From Bryum argenteum (taxonomy: Eukaryota; Streptophyta; Bryopsida; Bryales; Bryaceae), in assembly GCA_037043015.1 (NCBI GenBank), contig CM073323.1:26440758-26504757 (forward strand): a DNA stretch of 64,000 nt, in the 5' to 3' direction. Within the stretch, counting starts at the first letter, position 1, and each line of letters begins with the position of its first letter. Made by a program: the position numbers and the translations under genes. The notes beneath the pieces were generated by a model. It ran no database searches. It was not told where the DNA came from and saw nothing but the letters and a program-made list of their open reading frames with translations. Below, piece by piece: positions 12,070-24,607 of this stretch.

Positions 12070-13110
12070 CTAAAGGGGTTTGAAGAAAAACTTAGATATG
12101 TTATAATATATGCATTTTGTAATTCTTACTAAGTTTTGCTCGAAAGACAACATGCAGATTATAATGCCTAATAGTATTAATATGGTTTAATTTCTTGAAG
12201 GAGATTATAATGCTTAATTCGGATTAATATGGTTTAATTTCTTGAAAGAGTTAATGTTGATTTTACAATGAATGAAAAATAGGTAATCGGAAATTGATAT
12301 GATTGGCTAAAATACCATATTATATGAGAATCTAGAGAACGGCCATTGATAACCTAAGAGAAAAACTATTAGTTTCCCAAGATTGTAAGTTTTCCAACAC
12401 TAAGGAAACCTTGCCCTAGTTGTGTTTGAAGGCTTATTGTGAACTATCTATGAATCTAGACGAGGTTCTCAAAATTGGATGTGGTTCTTAACTCACCAAA
12501 CTTCTGGAAGGTAGAAAAACATTCCAAAAAAAAAAACCTTTTTTTAGTGTGCTACAGCTCCTCAAATTTTGGGATTGACCATGAAATGGTTGATTGGGCT
12601 CTTCAAGGTTACAGGAGGTAATGTTGGAAGCTTGGACTCCTATAACAGTTCCCTATCGGATATTTTAGATTCTTGCCTATATTGATTGGCTTTAGGTGAT
12701 GTGGTACATGTCACCTATATAGTATTCAAGTATTACTATAATTGCTCCAATATACGACCAAAAGGTTGGAACTTTCATTACTTCATATGTAAAAAAATAA
12801 TCACCATGTTGCAATTGAGCAAATGTGAAGCAAACATAGAAAACATGCATATGATAATGGGTATAGTATCCGTCATCAACGTGATGATATCACATAAGGG
12901 AGAGTGCTCAAAACTGGACCAGAGCACTAGGGTTCTTCACCCGGAGATACATAACACCTTCTTCACTCAATAGTAGCATGTACTCCCTCCAAAATTATAG
13001 GGTGCAAGATTAGGGCACCATTTCAAAAACACCCATGAAATCGTCTTCAAAAAGTCATAGCAAATTGTAGGAACTAGTCCAAAATTCATGAATCCACTTT
13101 GACTATCCTT
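12070..13110 (+). repeat. Left arm of a large diverged inverted repeat
   Basis: Several blocks reappear in reverse complement at 22.1-24.0 kb. The block at 12290-12330, including GAAATTGATATGATTGGCTA, matches 23790-23825. 12360-12605 (delayed stop-rich text with aactattagtttcc and gttgattgggctc) matches 23517-23760. 12893-12920 (gagagtgctcaaaactgga) matches 22300-22322. 13000-13100 matches 22130-22235. Order is preserved, so this is one element in opposite orientation, with unmatched stretches inside both arms. No protein-coding capacity seen; type of element unknown. Confidence 0.75.
12160..12250 (+). repeat. Short tandem duplication within the left arm
   Basis: About 50 bp is duplicated: each unit reads attataatgcttaat, then attaatatggtttaatttct, then tgaa. 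The copies differ by a few bases. Confidence 0.75.
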
Positions 13111-13273
13111 CCATTTACTTTCCCCATGCACAAAAGTGCTTCCTTCGTAGTCATATGAATGAGTAGTGTAACTTTTTATCAAGGTACTTTTTGATCTATT
13201 TATCAAGTTCCAACCGAACCTATCATCACCACAGTTGCTTGTAACGAAAGAAGAGAAACTCCACCCTATCTAG

Positions 13274-13450
13274 AGGCCGGCATGAATAGAGTGTGTGTTC
13301 GACCTATTCTTCGATGTATGCCCGCATGTCATTTCACCAATGGTGAGACTACTAACCCCTCTCAGGGTGAACACTATGCTAATTCCTACCTAGCCACTAG
13401 TGCCTTAGAGATACCTGACATGGTATCCCCATACAGGACTTTGAGCACTT
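13274..13450 (-). mobile_element. 5'-truncated SINE, same family as 63279-63641
   Basis: Segments ggccggcatgaatagagtgt (13274), ctctcagggtgaacactat (about 13360) and gagatacctgacatggtatc (about 13410) correspond in order to 63318, 63410 and 63457. The tRNA-like head found in the right-hand copy is not recognisable here, so only the tail-side body remains. Orientation follows the full copy, whose promoter boxes read on the minus strand. Confidence 0.7.
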
Positions 13451-13767
13451 GTCACAAACATTTCATAGAGCATTCTATTCACAAATTGGTGAATTTTCAA
13501 GAATTGAGGAAGGAAAGGAGAAAAGCGGTGCTTGCAAAATAAGAAACATCCTTCTATTTTGGTTCAACAAGTAAATGCTATCAGCTTACATTTCCTTATC
13601 AGAACTCAAAGTACATGCTGACAAATGCTACAAGCCAAAATGGATCAATCTCAATGAGGTGATGTGTTGGTAAGATTGTCGGATTTTGTAAATTGTACTA
13701 AAAAGTAAGGTCGAATTTGTTGAACTTTCACATGTACTTGATGTGTCATTTTGACCATTCTATTGAG

Positions 13768-13809
<42 letters not shown>
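13768..13809 (+). repeat. Poly(A) tract, 42 A
   Basis: An uninterrupted run of A. Four similar tracts follow within 8 kb, all A on the plus strand: 14196-14227, 19011-19043, 20223-20255, 21802-21824. Confidence 0.97.
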
Positions 13810-13812
<3 letters not shown>

Positions 13813-14195
13813 AGTATTAGTATGGTATTTTTTTTAGTATGGGGACTTTTGTCATCATCACCACGTGTTGGAGCTTTTGCACACCATTGACCTTGTAAGG
13901 CAAAGTCCAAGTGAATGGAAATTCATATTTGAGAGTCAACACTTCATATGAAGCATTTTAGGAGTTGAGTGTTCATCAATTCAAGTATGTAATTATGTAT
14001 GTACCAAATGATAGTACTCATCATGACTTTTCTTCTTTCTTTCGAACTCTTAGACGGCGTGTTTTTGAAAAAGTAGACGTTGTTGGATATTCGTTGAACC
14101 AACTAGGAGAGTTGATTTGCCGACAAAAATTGATAGGAAGTTCGAGGTGAAATTTTCTTCCAATCGCCTAAAAACTTCTTCAAGAATTAAGCGAG

Positions 14196-14227
<32 letters not shown>
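14196..14227 (+). repeat. Poly(A) tract, about 32 A
   Basis: Uninterrupted A run in non-coding AT-rich DNA. Flanks show no retrocopy coding sequence. Confidence 0.97.
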
Positions 14228-14230
<3 letters not shown>

Positions 14231-16250
14231 ATCTCTTTCTTGAAGTGTCGTAGTCTTATAATGGTAAATATTTCCCCAAATTTCACAACGGAAAAACTAA
14301 TCACAACAAAATTCCTTGCACTAGAATAAATGCGGTATCTTTTTTTACATCTTAGATTGGATAAGGTTCTTTACCTCAATTTGTATCAAAATCCAACCCA
14401 ATAAATGAAGTTGAAATGAGGAGATGAATGAAGGAGATGCACCTCGTCAAGTTATAGACAATATAACTTTTCGATTATGGATTCATCATCAAGACTTTTA
14501 AGTACATATATGGGCAATCTCATTACAATGAGGCTTTCTACGCAAATTGAGACTTTCTCTATTCAAGAATTCAATTTTGATATTTTTCTTCTTCGGTAGT
14601 GAACATTTTTGGTCAGAGAATGATTTTGGGAAGATAGAGTTTTACGCCACGGTTAATAAGTCACTGGTGGGAAGGCTTGTTGTGGGCTACAATACATTCT
14701 CACTATACTATATTCTTTGTTCAGGAATGATTTTGGAAAGGAGGCGTTCTATGCCCTGTGTCAATTGATGACTGGTGGGAAGGGGAGTTGTCGACAATAA
14801 TACATTCTTGTTTAGAGAGAGTCAAAATATCATGGAAATTAGAATGAGACTAAGTAGGGAGAGTCTCATTTTGAACAAAATTACACCTATATAGCAACTA
14901 TCATGTAGGTATGAACAATCATTCTCTATTTATGTAGAAAACACTCAAGATGGACTGCACTAATCTAATCTTCTTTAGCCCTCTATTGAACATCACTTTC
15001 AGTTCACAATTATTGGTTAGCAATTATCAATAAAATACTACATAAATATTCATACCTTGTGCATATAATACCAAAAACACGTAATTCGTTATAATGGGAA
15101 TATTCAAATTATCAAATCGATGAAAATTGAGCTTGAGTTTAGCCAAATGTACTTTGTAGGTACATTTAGCTCGACTTGAGCTAAACCCCCATTTCTCAAA
15201 ATCAGTGAATGTTACCATTATAATGAATTACGTGTTCAAATCATACACTCTTTGACCCAAAGAATCCTCTTGAAAATGCTCACCAAAATGTTAAATAGTT
15301 CCAAAAATCTAACCCCTATTTTGTAAGACCTCAAAAGTGCAGAAAGTCTCAAAACTACAGTTTAGGCAGTTTTGGGCAGATTTTTAATAGTGTTTCTAAA
15401 CTTTGACCATGAATATCTCCTGAAATATGAGGAATTTGTAAGCTCGAAATGACATTTTGAAAAGTTGTGGGAAAACTCTACAATCTACAAAAAAATTCAA
15501 TTTCAGAGAGCCTGACCAGAGTCAAATCGAGGTCGATATTTCGACCATAACAACAATAAAAACTCAACAAATCCCCACCTTTTACGTTACTATACTTAAG
15601 GTAGAGTAAAAGCACCAACTTAAGAGATTTGACCTATTTTTAGCACTAGTATTAAATTCAAAATAAAATTATGACCACATTCGAAATAGGTTTTGGGGGA
15701 GGATTGCAAAAATTTGCAACATGTAATTCGTATTTGTGAATTTTATACAAAATTTCAAAGTGCTAAGTAAGATTTGACCCAAATGCGTTATATACAAATG
15801 AGGTACATCTGTATTTTCACAATCTACAAATGAGGTACATCTGTATTTTCACAATCTACAAATGAGGTACAGACCGCTTTTGGGTACAGAGCGCTTTTAG
15901 GACTGCCTACCATATCAATGAGCCTCTTCACAAGAATCATGGTTGATTTGATTCGTTTTGTCCTCGACTAGTGTGGGTTGTTAGCAAGGCAGGCTCTTTC
16001 GCTACAACGAATTTGTCGTTCCGACCAATTTTAGCAAGAATCTCAGACCCATCTAGATCTCCGGCGCCACAAAAAAGAAAGAAAAACAAGAAACTGTCAG
16101 TCAAAAAATGAACCCACCCACGCAGACGGCAAGAACGCCAAATCAACCACAGACACACGAATTCCCGGATCAGTCATCGAACTCTCAAACCCTTTCCTCA
16201 GTTTCCTTTTTTCTGGTTGATCAAATAACCAGGTTCTAGACCTGTGAGTC
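14228..16250. other. Intergenic AT-rich DNA
   Basis: No convincing gene. 15305-15400 (tctaacccctattttg, then cagaaagtctcaaaactac) resembles the reverse complement of 21960-22035, extending the large inverted repeat. Around 15795-15870 the phrase aatctacaaatgaggtaca occurs three times at about 36-bp spacing, a small tandem repeat. Confidence 0.5.
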
Positions 16251-16718
16251 ATCTGCACTCGCATGCAGACTGTGATCGATAAGTAAGTACAGTACAAGAT
16301 TCAGCTCGAAGATGGCATTTGCACGAATGGGCAATGGTAAGCTTGGGGTATCACTTTTTGGACACACTAATTAGGTTATTTTTATTGAAAGCCTCCAAAA
16401 TTTGTCATCTGCACTCGCATGCAGACTGTGATCGATAAGTAAGTACAGTACAAGATTCAGCTCGAAGATGGCATTTGCACGAATGGGCAATGGTAAGCTT
16501 GGGGTATCACTTTTTGGACACACTAATTAGGTTATTTTTATTGAAAGCCTCCAAAATTTGTCATCTGCACTCGCATGCAGACTGTGATCGATAAGTAAGT
16601 ACAGTACAAGATTCAGCTCGAAGATGGCATTTGCACGAATGGGCAATGGTAAGCTTGGGGTATCACTTTTTGGACACACTAATTAGGTTATTTTTATTGA
16701 AAGCCTCCAAAATTTGTC
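16251..16718 (+). repeat. Three tandem copies of a 156-bp unit (78 bp host flank + 78 bp MITE left end)
   Basis: Units at 16251-16406, 16407-16562 and 16563-16718 look identical. Each starts ATCTGCACTCGCATGCAG and runs through ...TTTGCACGAAT (host flank). It then reads GGGCAATGGTAAGCTTGGGG (MITE left terminus, at 16329, 16485, 16641) and ends AAAATTTGTC. The third unit continues into the complete MITE. The trinucleotide GTC sits at both breakpoints (gagtc|atct and ttgtc|taat), a possible microhomology for the duplication. It arose after the MITE inserted, because the host/element junction itself is repeated. Confidence 0.95.
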
Positions 16719-17263
16719 TAATTTAGTCATTTTAATCAAGTAAAAAGACCCTAAAATAGAAAATAAAATATCATGCACCTCACTGAAATCAAAGTATATA
16801 TGCCTATAGATTTTCTTTTAGATTTTTTATTTTTTTTGGATCCATTCATAGATGAGGGAAAAAGTGTTGAATTTGGGGATTTGCAGGCATTATAGTGCAC
16901 AATGAATTAATTTTTTTATTATTAAATAAATTATTTTGTATTCTATACAAGAAGATGTAGGTCATATTCAAAAATTATATTAAAATAAAAATGGTTGATA
17001 TTCCATTTGCTTGATTCTATGGATTTTAGGTTATTGGGACATGACTTACTTTTTCAACTAAAAAATCAAATAAAATTACTTCAAAATATTTTTTTTAATT
17101 TCTAATTTTTTTTCTTGATACATTATAAGTATAGACAACTAAAACCACATCTAATGAAGTCTTATTGTATTACAGTTTAAAAATGGATATGTTTGTCACA
17201 CCAGCATAGAGTGCAATTGTTCATGGGACAACCTTTTTGGGTACCCCAACCAGACCATCACCC
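16641..17263 (+). mobile_element. 623-bp non-autonomous DNA transposon (MITE-like), copy 1
   Basis: The element begins GGGCAATGGTAAGCTTGGGG and ends with the inverse-related TTGGGGTAC-type terminus (CCCCAACCAGACCATCACCC on plus). The imperfect terminal inverted repeats match at about 17 of 22 positions. It is flanked by GAAT on both sides, a 4-bp target duplication. It has the same length as the copy at 32947-33569, with about five substitutions (roughly 99% identity by eye). The interior is AT-rich with no ORF, so it would need a transposase supplied elsewhere. Superfamilies with 4-bp duplications include Sola, Chapaev and Ginger; none is proven here. Confidence 0.9.
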
Positions 17264-18177
17264 GAATCTGTAAAAGCAATAATGCAAAATTTGAAGTCGC
17301 CTCTCAATCTCCGTTCCTGTTAGTACGTCAGTGGGTCCTATCTGAACTAGCTTGCTTGCTTGCTTTGGCATCCACAACGACAGCTACTTTGCGACTGATC
17401 AATCGTACTAACTTGCTAGTCACCTAAATGATCAAGCTTTCATGCCTGGTCCATATCAATCGATGTTGCGGAAGAACTTGTTTACTCGGAGACAGTCAAT
17501 CAGTGTAGTTTAAGTTAGAATCCTTCTCTTGTAGTCATACCTCTCTGAAACTATTCGATGTAATGTCCAGTCTTGATCGATCGGTCGATGTCAGTATTTT
17601 GAGACATACAACTTTCAGTATTAGAGTACAAGGAGAAGTATATAGCAAAAGTGTTTGGACAGGAATAATAATCTTGATTTAGTAGTAACACTTGTGAATT
17701 TTGGTGAGTAAGTGTTGGTTTTTTTAGCTGATTATATAACTGATGAGGTATTTGTAAACTAGAAAGAGTACCAAAATTGATATTGAGTCACTTGGAAGGA
17801 CAGTAGTTCATGATGTGTGTGTATGAGTTGGGTCTTGTGAATGGAAGGAGATCTTCATCGTTTCAAGAAAGATTTTATGTGATTGTGTAGAATTTTCTTA
17901 AGAATTTCGTTGTGTGGGTTTATTCTCCTCGCGTTCAAGTGAACTAGGTTACATACAAAATAACTTTGGGTTGAGGAATATACTGAGATTGTCAAGAAAA
18001 ACTTCCTCCAATCTTCACATAATTAGACCCTTGTTCTTACGGACCATAAGTCCCATAGTAGTTTTCCTTCATATATTGTCTCATATTCTATTACAACAAC
18101 CACTATTTTTAATGCGTCATTTTGATGTTAATAGCAAGTTAAACAAAAATGTACAAGAACAAGCAAGAACACGACTT
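17264..18177. other. Intergenic sequence, no gene seen
   Basis: Begins with moderately GC-rich, apparently single-copy DNA (17264-17600, many cgatcg-type tetramers) and grades into AT-rich sequence. ORFs here have no recognisable motif. Confidence 0.5.
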
Positions 18178-18183
18178 CCTGCT

Positions 18184-18500
18184 TCATTTATTCTACGCAA
18201 GAGCCTCCTCTAAATTTGGAGGATAAAATAGCTCCTTAAGTTCTGCGCACGAGCCTCCTCCAAATTTGGAGGATTTAGTAGCTCGTTCATTCTACGCACG
18301 AGCCTCCTCCAGATTCAGAGAATTCAGTAGTTTCTTTTATTCTATGCAAGAGTCTCCTCCAAATTTGGAGGATTTAGTAGCTCGTTCATTCTACGCACGA
18401 GCCTCCTCCAAATATGGAAGATTCAGTAGCTCCTTTTATTCTAAGCACGAGCCTCCCCCAAATTTAAAGAATTTAGTAGCTCTTTTTATTCTACTCCTCC
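18184..18500 (+). repeat. 49-50-bp minisatellite with a 16-bp palindrome
   Basis: Six to seven units start with GAGCCTCCTC (18201, 18251, 18300, 18350, 18399, 18449) at 49-50-bp spacing. The core CCTCCAAATTTGGAGG is a perfect 16-bp palindrome in units 2 and 4 and degenerate in the others. Units alternate between gctcgttcattctacgcac and tccttttattcta-type spacers, suggesting a higher-order dimer of about 99 bp. A reading frame stays open through it (18266-18577), but I do not regard that as a gene. Confidence 0.9.
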
Positions 18501-19010
18501 AACACAAGCAAGAATGGCATTTAAGACCTCCTTTTCTTCTCCCCCAAAGAGTAGCTACCTCATATTTATTGCGATGAACGTGATTGGTGCGAAAGTGGCA
18601 AACATCAACACGTCAATCTCTTTAGAAAAAAGTAGTGAAACTTGCCGGTGACTGAGGACATCGGTCCTTTAATTGCAGCAGCAGCAAGAGTTTCTCATCA
18701 ATCCTGCACGTTGAACGCATGCTGATTGATCTATTGCAACGAGAAATTCGTGGTCAGGAACCATGGCATTCAATCACTTGCCAAACAAATAAAAGCTCTT
18801 CTTCTATTGTAATGTACTAAATCATGGCTTTTTGTTACAGGTCAGTGAGAATGTTGTCAAAGTTTGAATTGACCAGGTCTTCGATGATGGTGACTTTATT
18901 GGAAAATAATATCGTCGTTTGGTCAAAATATCTAGGCCTTGTTTTCATGTGTTCAGTTGTTGCAAGAGCAACTTCAAAATTATGTTGTACCTCTTCATAA
19001 ACTCTATGAG

Positions 19011-19046
<36 letters not shown>

Positions 19047-20222
19047 TGAATGCATTTGAAAAAGCATTTTTTATTTTTTCCCGTATACTTTCATATAGTG
19101 ATGAAGAGATGGCAGTTACCAATTTGAAATATTTCTATGGGAACCCACGGTCTAAATATTCCTGCTAACAAGAGTTTCACGTGTCTAAAACTAAAGCCCT
19201 TGAGTAAAAATAATTATGGTATCTTCTTCACATCTTGGATCACACGAAGCCCAAAAACTAGGCCTATAACATTCTCCTACTCATCAAAACAAAGTGAAAT
19301 TCAACGGAGGATGAAGAAATTTTTAGTTCCTCAAGAATGAGCACTCCATTCTTCACTTCTTTCAGTACATAACTGAATAATTACCTCATAAATGATTTAA
19401 TTGAAAAACTTCCAACTAAAAAGGTTTTGGACTACATCTTAAGATCATACCAATGGGAGAAAAAAATGAAATGAAAACTTAATTCTTGATTAAAATTATA
19501 AGTGTGGAAAAGTGACATTTGCCCCCATACTCTAATAAAGAAGCTAGTGAAACGTGCCCAAGAATGCATGCCATAAACTCATAACATCTTGAAATGAAAT
19601 AAAGAGTTTACCACAAGAAAGTAGTCTTCACTTGGAGTTTAACCTAATAAATTTTGTCCGAACTAGAGCTCAATTGAAGAAGATATGACTCTTCACAGTT
19701 TTGGAATGTGATTCACAATGATAAACTCATAGTCAAGAATCGAGTAAAATAATATTGAAAGTTTGATCCTCAAAGTTGACGAATTATTCCAAATGAACTC
19801 TTGTGAACATAATATACAAAACCCCCTCACAAAAAGCTCTTAAATAGGCATTAACCCCTAAAGGATCAAACGTGTTTTTAAACCTTCAAAACCAAGAACT
19901 ACGATTTTCTATCCACTCTGTTGAAGTTGAGGTATACTTCAATATTTTTTAATATTTTGGCCAATTTTTTAATATTTTTGGTATATTATCAAATTTTTGG
20001 TATATTTTCAACCATTAAATCTTTACCATTTCTAGGATAGAACAATGAAAGCTGATGCAAAAGTTTTCTGCAAAATTTTGAAGCTTGCTCTTGTAAATTT
20101 TGGAGGCTCCTCTTGTAACATTGGTAATAGCTAGGATCTTGATATTTCAAAAATTTAAGTAGTAGTATCATTATAAACATATTTCCAAAAATTACTCTTT
20201 AAAAATCACAAAAAAAGGAAGG

Positions 20223-20256
<34 letters not shown>

Positions 20257-21959
20257 ACGCGCTACCCTATTAGGCCTTGAAAAACAAAGTTTGCATTAAA
20301 AAAAGTCTTATTTTCTAAAATTTAAGATTGCAAATTCTCACATACATACACCTCATAGTATAGGAAGCACCCAGTCAAAATCTCGGGCAAAAACATCACT
20401 TTTAACCTCTTCATCTAAGTTTCCCAAAATCGCAAAATCCCATTTTGGGTTTCTTGATCCTATAAGGGTTAAGGAGACAAAGGAGATAATTTATGCCACA
20501 AATACTTTCATAAAAAAATCTCATCAAAGCAAGAACAACATATTCTATTATGCATGAAAGACACAATAGGTGGCTCAAAATCCACACAACACCACAGACC
20601 ACAGACCATACTTATCCAAGCAAGAGGTACATTCCAGCTTCCACATTTGAATTCCAATGTAACCATGGTGTACATTTCAGGTCAAGTGGTTTTGCATACA
20701 CCCTCCCAAAAGTCATAACTGGTTCAATATTGATCCAAATAAAAAGATTCCAATTGGTCCAATCTCGAACATAATTTGCACATCTTCCACAGATGATTCC
20801 CATTTAGCATGGTTTCTGAGCCACTTACTATACACACATGGATAGAAACGAACGAAGACAAGAATTGTGCTCCAAAGCAAAGATCTCACAATCTTTTTGC
20901 AAAAGCAGCTCACAAGCAGAAGCCTTCCTCATCAGGCATGGCTCACACGCTCACGCTTGCAAAACGAGCTCCAAAAAGGACCTTCCTTTCCGAACCAAAA
21001 CAATTCCTATATAATTGCCAATAAGTTTTTAAAAAGAACATAAGAAGATAAATAAATATTGCTTTTCTCAACAATCACTCTCCTTTGAATGCTCACATAT
21101 ATGCGTACTTGTGGGTTGAAATGTCACAAAAGACTTCAACGTACTTGGGTTGAAAAGTCTTTTGTTTGTGACATTTGGAAATAGTTTGTTGTGTATGTTG
21201 TGACTTGTACTTGTGAAGAGTCTAAATATGTTCTTGGTAGTTTTGACTCTCTACCTAAAAGTAGAAGGAATGCATGGAAGATGATATTGACTTTCATAGA
21301 ATTTTTGACAAGGTATCTTCTTTGGAAGGTGATGTGACATTTTTTTTTACTTGGGTTGGAGACAATTTGTTTACTGCTGGTGTGACATTTGGCAACAGTT
21401 AGGGTTGCTTCACACTATGTCGATCGAGTCGAGAGGTCGTCGCCCAAATTCCTCTCATTTTTGGGCAAGAGGTGAAGAGAGCAGTCCATCAAAAATCCAC
21501 TAAAAATTGAGATTATATTTTTTTTTCATGTTTTCACATGTAAATAAGGTATTAAGGTATAATCTCACCGTTCGGATTTTATTGTCAAACTTCGGCATGT
21601 GTAGTTAAATTTCAGCATACCTCCATGTGAATGATCAAGCTTTTCCTTAGGTTTTATGGATTGCACGAGGGTAAAAATTGTATAGACGTGTTCTTAACTC
21701 ACCTAGGAACAAGAATTTGAAGAGCCACACATCAGATTCTCTACCAAGAAAGGTTTTTTTGGCCCTCAAAATACGAGTTACCCTTTCTACAACAAAGGAA
21801 GAAAAAAAAAAAAAAAAAAAAAAATCTCCAACTTTTGAACATTATGATCTCACAATCGGTAAAGAATGTGAATTTGAGATTTTATACACATACAAGTTAG
21901 GTACCGGATCTTACGATTTCATACGTAAAAGTACATCAAAAAAATTTAAAAATTCACTT
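18501..21959. other. Intergenic repeat-derived DNA with two poly(A) tracts
   Basis: No gene recognised. Poly(A) runs lie at 19011-19043 and 20223-20255. The stretch 19380-19700 (e.g. aaaaacttccaacta, and aagatatgactcttca) resembles parts of the long non-coding repeat at 45.55-45.9 and 62.75-63.07 kb, so it is probably a third, more diverged copy of that family. 20540-21030 is slightly GC-richer but shows no convincing protein. Confidence 0.45.
21802..21824 (+). repeat. Poly(A) tract, 23 A
   Basis: A run following aaaggaag. It is the last of the five same-strand tracts. Confidence 0.95.
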
Positions 21960-24030
21960 TGCATCAAAGAAGGTAGTTTTGGGTAGTTTTAAGACTTTCT
22001 GGTAGTTTTGGGGCTAGTCGACTTCAGGGGTTAATGGCTCAAATTTCAAATTTCCTAATCTCTAATAAAGTAAACAGTGTAAGTAATTTTATGAGAGTAA
22101 ATGAGATCATAGCCAAAGTGGATTCAGACTTTTCTCGACTTTTATACAATTTGCTATGAATTTTTGAAGATGCAATGACTCATAGGTGTTTCTAAAATGG
22201 TGCCCTAATTTGACACCCTATAATGTTCGTTGTGAGTACATACTACTAGTAGGTGGAGAAGGTGATGAAAAAGCATACCGCTTCATCATTGGTATTGCTC
22301 CAGTTTTGAGCACTCTCCCTTAGTGTGTAGTAAAAGCTCATCTAGACCAATTCGATCATCACATATAAAAATCTCATGAAAAATATTGAGAATATTCCGT
22401 ATCATATTCGGAAGACGAACATGATGTTCCAATGCCAACTGAAAAGCTTGAAGCTCCAATGGAGAGCCTTGTTTCCTACCAAGGAAACAAGATATGAGAA
22501 AGAATCATGTTTCCATTGGAAACCTTTCTTTTTGGTGTATCATGAGTGCTCCTTTAGTATCACTTTTCTTGTGAGCATGTAAGGTAGGAACACCCATATC
22601 CTCAAGTGCTCATTACCACTTTTTCTTGCAAGCATGTGAAAGTTGAGGAAAATTTGGTCTTTGACTTTGTAACAATCTCTCATTTTTATTCTACATGTGA
22701 ATAAAATTGTACATGTAAAAGTTAGGTATTAACTTGCACATGTACACGTACACCAAGATCTAGTACCTAACTTGTACTTGTACACGTACACCAAATCTCA
22801 CAATCAAATTCTACGTTGTTTGCGTGATCACAATCTCTTTTATAAAAGTGTTCTTTTCTTGTTGTATAATGAAAAAACTAGTGTTTTGGGTGCCAAACAA
22901 AAGATTTTAAAAGCAAGAATGACTTGAGTCTTTCTTTACCAAGCATGGTTTATTGATGATTTGGTCAAATTTTAAAGTTTTCCAAAATACACTCAATAAC
23001 ATTCTCTTTGAACTAACACCACAACGTCACTAATTAGTAAGCTACCATTAAAAACCTTACAATCTCATGACATCATAGATTTTACGGACAAAAGAACTTT
23101 CTCATATACACTATCTCTACATCGAGTACCCTAACTCTTTGAATGAATCAATGTACAGTACCCGGCAAGAGAGATATGGACAACTTGCAGAAATTCCAAA
23201 AACAAGGTGAACTTCAAGTGGATGCCAAAATTATGTTTCTCATAAAATTGCACGGGGCTCTAGGTGAAGATACATATAGGTGTTGTTTCCAAGTAGCAAA
23301 GGTTAAACTAATTTAATTGAATGAGTAATAGCATTTCAATTTTTGGAGTCTTCACAGGGGTTCTGATTCAAGAATGCCCGTGTCCATATCTCTCTTGCCC
23401 GGTAATGTACTTGAACTTGGGCAGGAAAAGAAATAACTCAACTTTGACCATTGTAATCTCGCAAATGAAGGAGTATCAACTCTTCAAATTTGATACACAA
23501 GTAAAGTGTCAAGTTAGTATAAACCCCTAAGAGCCCAATCAACCATCTTATGGTTGATTCGGAATTTTGAGGAGTTATAGCACACTAAAAATTCATTCTT
23601 TTTTTACTCTCGAGAACTTTGGTGAGTTGAGAACCACATCCACTTTACAAAAACCTTTTTTAGATTGTTCACAATAAGCCTTCAAACACAAAGACCGACA
23701 AGGTTTCCTAAGTGTTGGAAAACTTACTATTTTGGAAAACTAATAGTTTTTCTCTTGAGTTATGAGTGACCTATCTCTATAGTATCATAGAATATGGTAT
23801 TTTAGCCAATCATATCAATTTCCAACTACTAATAATAGAAAGTGTACTTTCTAATGATTTTCAAATTAAAAATAAACAATTACTAATTCGTGGAAACTTA
23901 GCCAAATTGATCTAATTTAAACATTGTGACCTTCATATTGTCTTCTAAACAAAACTTCATAAGAATTACAAAATGCATGATTTTTTAACACATCCAAGTT
24001 TTTCTCCAAACTCAGATTGAGATTCAACAA
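21960..24030 (-). repeat. Right arm of the large inverted repeat
   Basis: This is the reverse-complement counterpart of 12.07-13.11 kb (plus 15.3-15.4 kb). Matching blocks are 21960-22035, 22130-22322, 23517-23760 and 23785-24020. Between 22.33 and 23.51 kb there is about 1.2 kb with no clear partner in the left arm, and the left arm has about 2.2 kb of its own (13.11-15.30 kb). Each arm has therefore received independent insertions. Nothing coding is recognisable. Confidence 0.72.
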
Positions 24031-24323
24031 TTAGATCTTCTAAATAGTGCACAATGAAACATGAAACCAAAGAAGGTCAATTTTAGTAATTTAGGCAATT
24101 GTTTTACCAAGAATCTTCAATCTCAATCACAAAGTTCAAGAGAAAGTGCCAAAACCAGGTGCATGCAGTTCCATTGAAGAAAAAGAAAGAATGAAAGTAC
24201 GTTCTGTCTCGTGTAGTACAAGATCCTGTTGGAGTTGAGACCTTGACAGGAAAAGAAAAGAAAAATAATCAAGTGACAAGCATAAAAGTATATTGAGAGT
24301 CAGAGATCTTGCACTTAAATTGC

Positions 24324-24441
24324 AAAAACAAAACAAAACAAAACAAAACAAAACAAAACAAAACAAAACAAAACAAAACAAAACAAAACAAAACAAAACA
24401 AAACAAAACAAAACAAAACAAAACAAAAACAAAACAAAACA

Positions 24442-24472
<31 letters not shown>

Positions 24473-24576
24473 CAAAACAAAACAAAACAAAACAAAACAA
24501 AACAAAACAAAACAAAACAAAACAAAACAAAACAAAACAAAACAAAACAAAACAAAACAAAACAAAACAAAACAAA

Positions 24577-24607
<31 letters not shown>

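Noticed and set aside
18184..18577. A gene encoding a 33-residue repeat protein, or a CRISPR array, over the 50-bp repeats
   Set aside because: The open frame follows from the repeat length (two units about 99 bp) and has no known domain. The spacers are themselves repeated and the setting is a plant nuclear genome, so CRISPR does not apply.
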